Positions 21,897 to 28,622 of a DNA stretch of 28,622 bases are shown in pieces. Position 1 is the first letter of the stretch; every line of letters starts with the position of its first letter. The stretch covers positions 1 through 28,622 of the forward strand of contig FR893223.1 of the NCBI GenBank assembly GCA_000436035.1. Direction: 5' to 3'. The stretch comes from Prevotella sp. CAG:732 (GTDB lineage: Bacteria > Bacteroidota > Bacteroidia > Bacteroidales > Bacteroidaceae). The notes beneath the pieces were generated by a model. It made no database searches, was not told the DNA's origin, and worked only from the letters and a program-made list of their open reading frames with translations. The translations under genes were made by a program, and so were the position numbers.

Positions 21897-23699
21897 ATGT
21901 TTAGATTTGAAGATCCTATATTTCTCTGGTTGCTCTGGGTCTTGCCAGTTTTGGTATTGGTGAGATTCATTGGGTGGAGGAGAAGAAAAGCCAAACTGAA
22001 GAAACTCGGCGACCCAGAGCTTCTCAAGCAGTTGGTGCCTGGTATTTCAAAATATCGTCCTACTACGAAATTCTGTCTGCTGTTGGCGGCCCTCGGTCTC
22101 TTGATCGTCATGTTGGCTCGTCCGCAGATGGGTAGCAAGATTTCCCACGACAAGCGTCAAGGCATCGAGACCATCATCTGCTTTGATATCTCCAACTCAA
22201 TGTTGGCAGAGGATGTCGTTCCATCTCGTCTCGACAAGAGCAAGATGCTGATAGAGAATCTTGTAGATAACTTTACCAATGATAAGATAGGTCTGATTGT
22301 CTTCGCTGGCGATGCCTTTGTGCAGTTGCCTATCACGAGCGACTACGTTTCTGCCAAGATGTTCCTTCAGAACATTACCCCAGACTTGATTCAGACGCAA
22401 GGCACCAACATCGGTGCTGCGATAGACTTGGCTACAAAGAGCTTCACCCAACAGTCGAATGTAGGTCGTGCCATCGTCGTTATCACGGATGGTGAAAACC
22501 ACGAACCGGGTGCTGCAGAGGCTGCGGCTGCTGCCAAGAAGAAGGGCATCAATGTCTTTATCTTGGGTATCGGTAACACCCTAGGCGCTCCTATCCCTAT
22601 GGGAGATGGTAGTTATATGAAGGATCATTCTGGCAATACGGTGATGACAGCATTAAATGAGAATATGTGTAAGGAATTGGCACAGGCTGGTAGCGGTCAG
22701 TATATCCATGTCGATAATACCAGCGATGCCGAGAAATTGCTGAACGATGACTTGGCTAAGTTGCAGAAAGGTGATACCACCTCTGTCATCTATAGTGAAT
22801 ACGATGAACAGTTCCAGGCTGTAGGCATCTTGGTCATCCTCCTGCTCATCCTAGAGATTTGTATCTTGGAGGTCAAGAACCCATTCTTGCGCAACGTCAA
22901 GTTCTTCGGCAAGCGATTGGGAGGTGCCCGCGCCAGCATCAAGAATGGTGGTATTGTGGATGGAGCCTTGAAGAGCATCTTGCTCGCCGTCTTCCTTTTC
23001 GGAGCAATGGGAAGCATGCAGGCTCAGAACGACCGTGCTTTCATCCGACAGGGCAACAAGGCATATCGTACCCAGAAATGGGCACAAGCTGAAACCCAGT
23101 ACCGCAAGGCTATCTCCAAGAACAACCAAAACTCGCAAGCCATCTACAATCTCGGCTGTGCCTTGATGATGCAGCAGAAAGACTCCTTGGCGATGCTGCA
23201 ATATCAGCAGGCGGCACAGTTGGAGAAAAACAAGATGCGCCGTGCGCAGAGCTATCACAATATGGGTGTCATCATGCAGAACCATCAGCAGTACGCACAA
23301 GCCATCGAGTACTACAAGATGGCGCTCCGTTGCACTCCTCAAGACAATGCGACACGCTATAATCTTGCCCTTTGTAAGAAGTTGCTGAAAAACAATCCTC
23401 AGCAAAACCAAAACAAGAACGACAAGAATAACAAGGACAAGAATAATAAAGATAAGAACAAGCAAAATCAAGATAAGAACAAAAACAAAGACAAGGGAAA
23501 ACAAAATAAAGATAAAGATAAGCAAAACCAAGACAAGAACAAGCAGAACCAGCAAAACAAGCAGAACCAAAACCAAATGAGTAAGGAAAATGCAGAACAG
23601 TTGCTCAACGCTGCTATCCAACAAGAGAAGGCTACCAAGCAGAAAATGCAGAAAGCCATGTCACAGCCTAAGCGTCGTAGCTATGAGAAGAACTGGTAG
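21897..23699 (+). CDS. batB: BatB-BatC fusion: VWA membrane protein with C-terminal TPR domain
   Basis: Residues 1-330 are a complete BatB: membrane segments at about 8-25, 59-75 and 308-326, and a VWA domain with MIDAS D97, S99 and S101 in DISNS and ITDGEN near 197-201. A linker follows, then a second hydrophobic stretch at 359-377 ending GAMGSMQAQ, which looks like the Sec signal peptide of a separate BatC. After it come TPR repeats (about 380-500, e.g. AIYNLGCALMMQQKDSLAMLQY), an Asn/Lys/Gln/Asp low-complexity tract (about 500-562) and a helical tail. In most Bacteroidetes I know of, BatB (about 340 residues) and BatC (about 240) are separate. The frame is continuous with no stop, and no ATG sits at the junction. 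The TPR part is expected in the periplasm. Confidence 0.88.
   Translation: MFRFEDPIFLWLLWVLPVLVLVRFIGWRRRKAKLKKLGDPELLKQLVPGISKYRPTTKFCLLLAALGLLIVMLARPQMGSKISHDKRQGIETIICFDISNSMLAEDVVPSRLDKSKMLIENLVDNFTNDKIGLIVFAGDAFVQLPITSDYVSAKMFLQNITPDLIQTQGTNIGAAIDLATKSFTQQSNVGRAIVVITDGENHEPGAAEAAAAAKKKGINVFILGIGNTLGAPIPMGDGSYMKDHSGNTVMTALNENMCKELAQAGSGQYIHVDNTSDAEKLLNDDLAKLQKGDTTSVIYSEYDEQFQAVGILVILLLILEICILEVKNPFLRNVKFFGKRLGGARASIKNGGIVDGALKSILLAVFLFGAMGSMQAQNDRAFIRQGNKAYRTQKWAQAETQYRKAISKNNQNSQAIYNLGCALMMQQKDSLAMLQYQQAAQLEKNKMRRAQSYHNMGVIMQNHQQYAQAIEYYKMALRCTPQDNATRYNLALCKKLLKNNPQQNQNKNDKNNKDKNNKDKNKQNQDKNKNKDKGKQNKDKDKQNQDKNKQNQQNKQNQNQMSKENAEQLLNAAIQQEKATKQKMQKAMSQPKRRSYEKNW
23402..23578 (+). repeat. 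Low-complexity Asn/Lys/Gln/Asp-coding repeat tract in batB-batC
   Basis: The DNA is almost purely A, C and G on the plus strand, built of imperfect short units such as AACAAGGACAAG and AATAAAGATAAG. It encodes about 60 residues of only N, K, Q, D and one G (e.g. NKNDKNNKDKNNKDKNKQNQ). The repeat length stays in frame in this copy. Such tracts are prone to length change. Confidence 0.85.
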
Positions 23700-23767
23700 T
23701 TTTGGTGTTCTCTATGGATGTTGAAACTTTTGCTTAGTAAAGTAAATATTTAAAGGAATATAACACG

Positions 23768-26380
23768 ATGAAACATATTGGATGGTTTATCATACTCTTG
23801 ACAGTTTTGTTGGGTTGCGACGTGCAAGTCTCAGCCCAGCAGATTGCCGTGTCGGCTCCTTCGCATGTCGCGGCAGGTGAGAACTTCCGTGTGGCTTACA
23901 CGATCCACACCCGTGACGTGGAAGAGTTCAGAATGGGCGGTGTACCTGATGGATTGGAAGTGATTGCTGGTCCTTATACGTCATCTCAGTCTAGTTACCA
24001 GATGATCAACGGACATACCAGCTCGTCTTCCTCCGTTACCATCACTTATACGCTCTATGCCGCTAAGAATGGAACGTTCATCATTGGTGCTTCCCACGCC
24101 ATGGTGAATGGAAGAAAGTTGAACTCTCATCCTGTCAAGATCACTGTGTCGGGCAATGCTCGCCGTACCAATGGTGCGCCTGCGATGCACAATAGCAGCC
24201 GATACGATGATGACGAACCTCGTATGCGCCAGGCTGGAAGCAATATTTCGGGTAGCGACCTCTTCATCAAGGTGTCTGCCAACAAGAAGACTGTGCATGA
24301 GCAGGAGCCTATCCTCTTGACTTATAAGGTATATACGCAAGTGGAGCTCACCCAGTTGGAAGGCAAGATGCCAGACCTCAAGGGATTCCATACTCAGGAA
24401 GTTGCTCTGCCTCAGCAGAAAACCTTCCATAACGAGATGGTGAATGGCCGTCCTTACAAGTGCGTTACCTGGAGCCAGTATGTGATGTACCCTCAGATGA
24501 CCGGTAACTTGGAGATTCCTTCCATCACCTTCAAGGGCATCGTGGTGCAGCAGAACAGAAATGTTGATCCTATGGAAGCCTTCTTCAATGGCGGTTCTGG
24601 CTATGTGGAGGTTCACAAGGACATCAAGGCTCCTGGCATCTCCGTCAAGGTCTTGCCTTTGCCTACTCGCCCTGCCAACTTCTCTGGCGGTGTCGGCAAG
24701 TTCAATATTTCAGCCTCCATCGACAAGAAGGACGTGAAGGCAGGCGATCCTATCAACATCCGTGTGGTAGTCGGTGGTATCGGCAACTTGAAACTGATCA
24801 AGCAACCTGTCATTGCCTTCCCTAAGGACTTCGATAAGTATGACCCTAATGTGACCGACAAGACTCGCCTTACTGCCAATGGCGTGGAGGGTAATATGGT
24901 CTATGATTTCTTGGCAGTGCCTCGCAATCCGGGTACTTACACCATTCCGGCAGTCGAGTTCCTCTATTACGATACCAATGCCAATGCCTACAAGACCATC
25001 AAGACCCAAGCCTTCCAGTTGAAAGTGGAGCAGGGGGATGGTTCTTCTACGACCTCGACCGACTATACCAACAATGAGAAGGATATTCATGCCTTGAAGT
25101 TGGGCAAGACCAAGTTGCACGACATCGATGATATGTTCTTCGGAAGCTTTGGCTACTGGACGAGTTTGCTCGTGCCTCTCTTCGCCTTCATCTTCTTGCT
25201 TGTGGTATTCCATCGCCGTGCATTGGAGAATGCGGACATCGTGAAGAAACGTTCCAACAAGGCCAACAAGATTGCTACTAAGCGTTTGAAGAAAGCTCAT
25301 CAACTGATGTTGCAAGGTAAGCAAGGTGAGTTCTATGATGAGGTGCTCCGTGCTTTGTGGGGCTACATGAGTTATAAGTTGAACATGCCTGTGGAGCAAC
25401 TATCCCGTGAGAACATACAGGATAAGTTGGAGATGCACGCAGTCGATGTGGAAACCATCGAGAAGTTTACCCAAGCGCTGGATGAGTGTGAGTTTGAGCG
25501 TTATGCTCCAGGCGATGCAGCGGGTAATATGAACAAGACTTTTGAATCGGCAATGACTGGAATCATGGAAATAGAAAATGCCATCAATTTGGCTCGCAAG
25601 GAGCACAAGAATCGTGCCAAGGCTGACAAGCAGTCTTATTCCTTCTTGTGGATATTGGCATTCCTCTTGATGATTTCCCTCTCTGCCTCTGCCATCACCA
25701 AGCAGAATGCGGATGCGGAGTACCAGAAAGGCAACTATCAGCAAGCCATCAAGGACTACGAGGAACTCTTGAAGAACGGCATCTCCGCCGACCTCTATTA
25801 TAATCTCGGCAACGCCTATTATCGTACCGACAATATCACCAAGGCGGTGCTTGCTTATGAGCGTGCTCACTTGTACTCCCCTGGTGACGAGGACATCAAC
25901 TTCAACTTGCAGTTTGTGCGTGGCAAGACCATCGACAAGATCACTCCTGTCAGCGAGATGTTCTTTGTGACTTGGTACAAGGCACTGGTCAACTATACCA
26001 GCGTCGATAATTGGGCGAAGGCTGGCATCATCAGCATTATCGTGGCGTTGCTTCTCGTGTTGCTGTATCTCTTCGGACCTCATGTCATCTTGCGAAAGAT
26101 TGGCTTCTTCGGAGGCATCGGCTTCTTTGTCGTTTTCTTATTGTGCAACCTCTTCGCTTATCAGCAGAAGCAAGTGCTCGTCAACCGCACGGGTGCTATC
26201 GTGGTGGCTCCAACGGTGAACGTGAAGAAGACACCTTCCAAGACAAGTGCCGATGAATTTGTCATCCACGAGGGAACCCGTGTTGACATCACAGATAAGT
26301 CGATGAAAGGATGGCGAGGAGTCCATCTCGGCGATGGTAGAGACGGATGGGTGGAGACCAAACAGTTGGAGGAAATATAA
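23768..26380 (+). CDS. batD: BatD-BatE fusion: aerotolerance membrane protein with TPR and SH3 domains
   Basis: Residues 1-24 are a signal peptide (cleavage likely after SA-Q; a competing LLGC lipobox-like stretch lies at 14-17). A large BatD periplasmic part follows, made of Ig-like beta domains (about 25-430), then a membrane segment (about 463-482) and a cytoplasmic helical region (about 490-615). At 626-643 there is a second hydrophobic stretch ending SLSASA, just like a signal peptide, followed by TPR helices (about 645-710), two membrane segments (about 751-769 and 778-797) and an SH3-like end (about 805-870, VNVKKTPS...GWVETKQLEEI). The second half is a full BatE. At 870 residues it is about the sum of the separate proteins. 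The stop overlaps the start of the PAP2 gene (TAATG). Confidence 0.88.
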   Translation: MKHIGWFIILLTVLLGCDVQVSAQQIAVSAPSHVAAGENFRVAYTIHTRDVEEFRMGGVPDGLEVIAGPYTSSQSSYQMINGHTSSSSSVTITYTLYAAKNGTFIIGASHAMVNGRKLNSHPVKITVSGNARRTNGAPAMHNSSRYDDDEPRMRQAGSNISGSDLFIKVSANKKTVHEQEPILLTYKVYTQVELTQLEGKMPDLKGFHTQEVALPQQKTFHNEMVNGRPYKCVTWSQYVMYPQMTGNLEIPSITFKGIVVQQNRNVDPMEAFFNGGSGYVEVHKDIKAPGISVKVLPLPTRPANFSGGVGKFNISASIDKKDVKAGDPINIRVVVGGIGNLKLIKQPVIAFPKDFDKYDPNVTDKTRLTANGVEGNMVYDFLAVPRNPGTYTIPAVEFLYYDTNANAYKTIKTQAFQLKVEQGDGSSTTSTDYTNNEKDIHALKLGKTKLHDIDDMFFGSFGYWTSLLVPLFAFIFLLVVFHRRALENADIVKKRSNKANKIATKRLKKAHQLMLQGKQGEFYDEVLRALWGYMSYKLNMPVEQLSRENIQDKLEMHAVDVETIEKFTQALDECEFERYAPGDAAGNMNKTFESAMTGIMEIENAINLARKEHKNRAKADKQSYSFLWILAFLLMISLSASAITKQNADAEYQKGNYQQAIKDYEELLKNGISADLYYNLGNAYYRTDNITKAVLAYERAHLYSPGDEDINFNLQFVRGKTIDKITPVSEMFFVTWYKALVNYTSVDNWAKAGIISIIVALLLVLLYLFGPHVILRKIGFFGGIGFFVVFLLCNLFAYQQKQVLVNRTGAIVVAPTVNVKKTPSKTSADEFVIHEGTRVDITDKSMKGWRGVHLGDGRDGWVETKQLEEI

Positions 26381-27084
26381 TGGGAATCATATCATTATTA
26401 CAGATAGACTTGGGCATCCTCCACTTCTTCAATGGAAGTGGCAATATGCTGATGGACCAGATGGTGGTCATCTTGACATCGGGATTGACGTGGATTCCCC
26501 TGTATCTGACCTTGTTTTATGTAGTAATGCGCAACAACGAGACGATGCCTCAGATCGGTTTGGTTGTCTTGTCGGCAGCTCTCTGCATCCTCTTTGCCGA
26601 TGGATTGGTAGATGGCATCATCAAGCCGCTTGTCGCTCGATGGCGACCTAGCAACGATCCATTGGTGAAATACACCATCCATGTGGTGAATGGCATCCGA
26701 CTCAAGGACTATGGTTTCTGTTCGGCTCATGCAGCCAACACGATGTCGATAGCGGTCTTCTTCTCCTTGCTCATACGAAGCAGGATGATGACCATCACGA
26801 TGGTGGCTTGGTCGTTGCTCAACTGTTGGACACGCCTCTATCTCGGCGTTCATTATCCGAGCGACATCCTTGGGGGATTGCTCTTGGGTGCAGTGGTGGG
26901 CTTCTTGGTATATATCTTCTATTACAAGATGTATTACAAGATTTCACCCAAGATCAAGTACATCTCCAATCAATACACCAGCACGGGTTACGACTATGCC
27001 GACTTGGACATGTGCCTGTGCATCTTGATGTTCACCCTCGTCTATGCATTCGTCCGTGCTTGCGTGATGACGGGGAGCCTTTAA
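26380..27084 (+). CDS. PAP2-family membrane phosphatase
   Basis: The ATG at 26380 overlaps the batD stop as TAATG and has GGAGG 9 nt upstream, so I choose it over the in-frame ATG at 26347 inside batD. The 234-residue product has several membrane segments and the three PAP2 motifs: K82 to R89-P90 in KPLVARWRP, S115-A-H117 in FCSAHAANT (the usual PSGH is altered to CSAH), and R152, H158 and D162 in TRLYLGVHYPSD. Such enzymes remove phosphate from lipid phosphates such as undecaprenyl pyrophosphate, phosphatidate or lipid A. The substrate here is unknown. Translational coupling to batD suggests expression with the bat operon but not necessarily a related role. Confidence 0.88.
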   Translation: MGIISLLQIDLGILHFFNGSGNMLMDQMVVILTSGLTWIPLYLTLFYVVMRNNETMPQIGLVVLSAALCILFADGLVDGIIKPLVARWRPSNDPLVKYTIHVVNGIRLKDYGFCSAHAANTMSIAVFFSLLIRSRMMTITMVAWSLLNCWTRLYLGVHYPSDILGGLLLGAVVGFLVYIFYYKMYYKISPKIKYISNQYTSTGYDYADLDMCLCILMFTLVYAFVRACVMTGSL

Positions 27085-27101
27085 TTTTAAAAAAGTAGAA
27101 A

Positions 27102-28367
27102 ATGGATACAAAACATATAAAGATTAGTGACTATAACTACGATTTGCCAGACGAGCGAATCGCTAAGTTTCCGATAGCACAGCGAGACCACTCCAAGCTC
27201 TTGGTGTATAATCATGGCGAGGTGAGCGATGATGTCTTCTATCACTTGCCAGAGTACTTGCCAAAGGGCGCGCTGATGATTTTCAATAACACCAAGGTGA
27301 TTCAGGCACGTATGCACTTCCGCAAGGAGACAGGTGCACTGATAGAGGTCTTCTTGATGGAGCCAGCTCAGCCAACCGACTATGAGTTGATGTTCCAGAC
27401 ATCCGGACATTGTGCTTGGCTCTGTATGATCGGCAACTTGAAGAAGTGGAAGGAAGGCAGCTTGCATCGTGAGTTTGAAATCAAGGGACACCAGTTGACC
27501 CTCTCTGTCGCCATGAAGCGTGGCGAGGATGGCGAGCAGGCTCCTGTAGCCATCGGTGGCGGTACCAACTATTGGGTAGATTTCGAATGGGACAATCCTA
27601 ACGTTTCTTTCGCAGAAATCTTGGAAGCTGTAGGTGAGTTGCCTATTCCTCCATATTTGAACCGTGAGACGCAAGAGAGCGACAAGACGACATACCAGAC
27701 GGTTTATTCCAAGATCAAGGGTAGTGTGGCAGCTCCTACGGCAGGACTTCATTTTACCGATGCAGTCTTGGCAGACTTGGATGCCCATGGCATCGACCGT
27801 GAGGAAGTGACGCTTCATGTTGGTGCTGGTACCTTTAAACCCGTGAAGAGTTTGGAGATAGAGGGACATCAGATGCACACGGAGTATATCGTGGTACATC
27901 GTCGCAGTTTGGAAAAACTCTTGAAGCATCAATGCCAGGTAATAGCAGTGGGAACCACGAGTGTGCGTACCATCGAGAGCCTTTACTATATGGGTGTTCA
28001 TCTCATCAGCAATCCTGATGCCAGCGAGGAGGACTTGCACGTCAACCAGTGGGATCCATACGAGAAGAGTGAGGATGGTAACTTGGTGGATGGTATCACG
28101 CCGATGCAAGCAATACAGGCGATTATTGATTACTTGGACAGAAACGGATTGGAGGCACTTCATTCCAGCACACAGATTATCATAGCGCCAGGTTACACCT
28201 ATAAGATAGTCAAGATGTTGGTTACCAACTTCCATCAGCCACAGAGCACCCTCTTGCTCTTGGTGAGTGCATTCTTGCATGGCGATTGGCACAAGGTATA
28301 TGACTATGCCTTGTCTCACGACTTTAGATTCTTAAGTTATGGTGATTCATCGCTGTTGATACCTTGA
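27102..28367 (+). CDS. queA: S-adenosylmethionine:tRNA ribosyltransferase-isomerase
   Basis: The 421-residue product has the QueA landmarks: MIFNNTKVIQAR at 59-70, GSVAAPTAGLHFT at 207-219, LHVGAGTFKPV at 239-248, AVGTTSVRTIESL at 282-294 and NFHQPQSTLLLLVSAF at 376-391. QueA moves the ribosyl group of SAM onto 7-aminomethyl-7-deazaguanine in the wobble base of tRNAs for Asp, Asn, His and Tyr, giving epoxyqueuosine. It is longer than the E. coli enzyme (about 355), with extra sequence in the region 95-170, which I recall as common in Bacteroidetes. It lies 17 nt after the PAP2 gene. An unassigned region follows. Confidence 0.96.
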   Translation: MDTKHIKISDYNYDLPDERIAKFPIAQRDHSKLLVYNHGEVSDDVFYHLPEYLPKGALMIFNNTKVIQARMHFRKETGALIEVFLMEPAQPTDYELMFQTSGHCAWLCMIGNLKKWKEGSLHREFEIKGHQLTLSVAMKRGEDGEQAPVAIGGGTNYWVDFEWDNPNVSFAEILEAVGELPIPPYLNRETQESDKTTYQTVYSKIKGSVAAPTAGLHFTDAVLADLDAHGIDREEVTLHVGAGTFKPVKSLEIEGHQMHTEYIVVHRRSLEKLLKHQCQVIAVGTTSVRTIESLYYMGVHLISNPDASEEDLHVNQWDPYEKSEDGNLVDGITPMQAIQAIIDYLDRNGLEALHSSTQIIIAPGYTYKIVKMLVTNFHQPQSTLLLLVSAFLHGDWHKVYDYALSHDFRFLSYGDSSLLIP

Positions 28368-28404
28368 GGGTAAGATATATCATCGATTTCTATCGAGAAT
28401 GACC

Positions 28405-28437
28405 GGCAAAAAGAAAGGCACTCATACAGAGTGCCTT
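28405..28437 (-). terminator. Hairpin oriented as a minus-strand terminator
   Basis: AAGGCACTC (28415-28423) pairs perfectly with GAGTGCCTT (28429-28437) around ATACA. On the minus strand it is followed by CTTTTTG, whereas on the plus strand there is no T-run. It may serve queA weakly, but it fits better as the end of a minus-strand transcript coming from the right. Confidence 0.6.
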
Positions 28438-28480
28438 AACTACAGAATGTAAGACTTTGTGCTTTGTTGGTAATCGGCTT

Positions 28481-28543
28481 TTACTTTCCGATGCACCTAC
28501 ATAGCCAACCGAATATAAGTTGATTAATATAGGTTTGAGTCAT
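28481..28543 (-). CDS. Possible 20-residue small ORF
   Basis: On the minus strand an ATG at 28543 opens a 20-residue frame, MTQTYINQLIFGWLCRCIGK, closed by TAA. An in-frame TAG lies five codons upstream. It lies upstream of the minus-strand terminator. There is no ribosome binding site or promoter box that I can see, and chance ORFs of this size are common, so this is a weak call. Confidence 0.2.
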   Translation of the reverse strand: MTQTYINQLIFGWLCRCIGK

Positions 28544-28622
28544 AGGAAAGCCCGGCTAAAATGTAATGTTTTATATCGGTTTAATTATCTGATATTCAGT
28601 GCTTTTTAGTCCTACTTTCCTA

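Larger units (their letters stand above)
28368..28622. other. Unassigned region at the right edge
   Basis: There are 255 nt with no recognisable gene after queA. They hold a 9-bp hairpin (28415-28437), a possible 20-residue minus-strand ORF (28481-28543), a nested inverted repeat (28467-28509), and the arms TAGGAAAG/CTTTCCTA at 28543-28550 and 28615-28622. The window ends inside whatever this is, so it may be a small RNA gene, a small protein gene or a dispersed repeat. Confidence 0.5.

Noticed and set aside
26347..26379. Upstream in-frame ATG for the PAP2 gene
   Set aside because: It lies inside batD. The ATG at 26380 has GGAGG at a good distance and the TAATG overlap typical of coupling.
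27087..28319. 410-codon open frame antisense to queA
   Set aside because: It lies wholly within queA, whose motifs are conserved along its length. It has no family resemblance.

Overview
The window reads as a chromosomal segment of a Bacteroidales bacterium, most likely Prevotella/Segatella. The evidence is Bacteroidetes-type promoters (TTTG, about 20 nt, TAnnTTTG), poor Shine-Dalgarno sequences, the Na+-NQR end, the MoxR/Bat gene cluster and the protein sequences themselves. I see no prophage, insertion sequence, CRISPR array, rRNA or tRNA. Almost all of it is conserved housekeeping DNA.

Left part (1-10606): the 3' end of nqrF, with its terminator, converges on an ftsK-lolA pair on the minus strand. 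The spacer holds a strong two-way hairpin and three copies of a 10-nt repeat. From a divergent promoter at 3942-3973, a plus-strand series begins: a DEDDy 3'-5' exonuclease, an RlmI-type rRNA methyltransferase, an orphan substrate-binding lipoprotein, a large TPR protein of unknown function, and the replicative helicase dnaB. The exonuclease and the methyltransferase share one reading frame. A single TAG and three tandem 27-bp repeats separate them.

Middle (10607-17420): a branched-chain amino acid operon in the order leuA, leuC, leuD, citramalate-synthase-like gene, leuB. It is preceded by a full transcription attenuator: a promoter, a 28-codon leader peptide rich in Ile (6) and Leu (3), an antiterminator arm inside the leader ORF, and a terminator hairpin with a U-run. 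The Ile-rich leader and the CimA-like signature of the second synthase together suggest that the operon makes both leucine and the 2-oxobutyrate precursor of isoleucine. It ends in two tandem hairpins of the same design.

Right part (17521-28622): a Bat (aerotolerance-type) operon: moxR, a DUF58 gene, a BatD-like membrane protein, batA, a batB-batC fusion and a batD-batE fusion. It is followed by a translationally coupled PAP2 phosphatase and then queA. In both fusions the signal peptide of the second partner persists as an internal hydrophobic segment. After queA there are about 255 nt without a recognisable gene. They contain a hairpin oriented as a minus-strand terminator, a possible 20-residue ORF, nested inverted repeats, and half of a larger inverted repeat reaching the window edge.

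The strongest items for a second look are the attenuator and what it implies for isoleucine synthesis, the two Bat fusions, the in-frame TAG junction and the unexplained right-hand edge.
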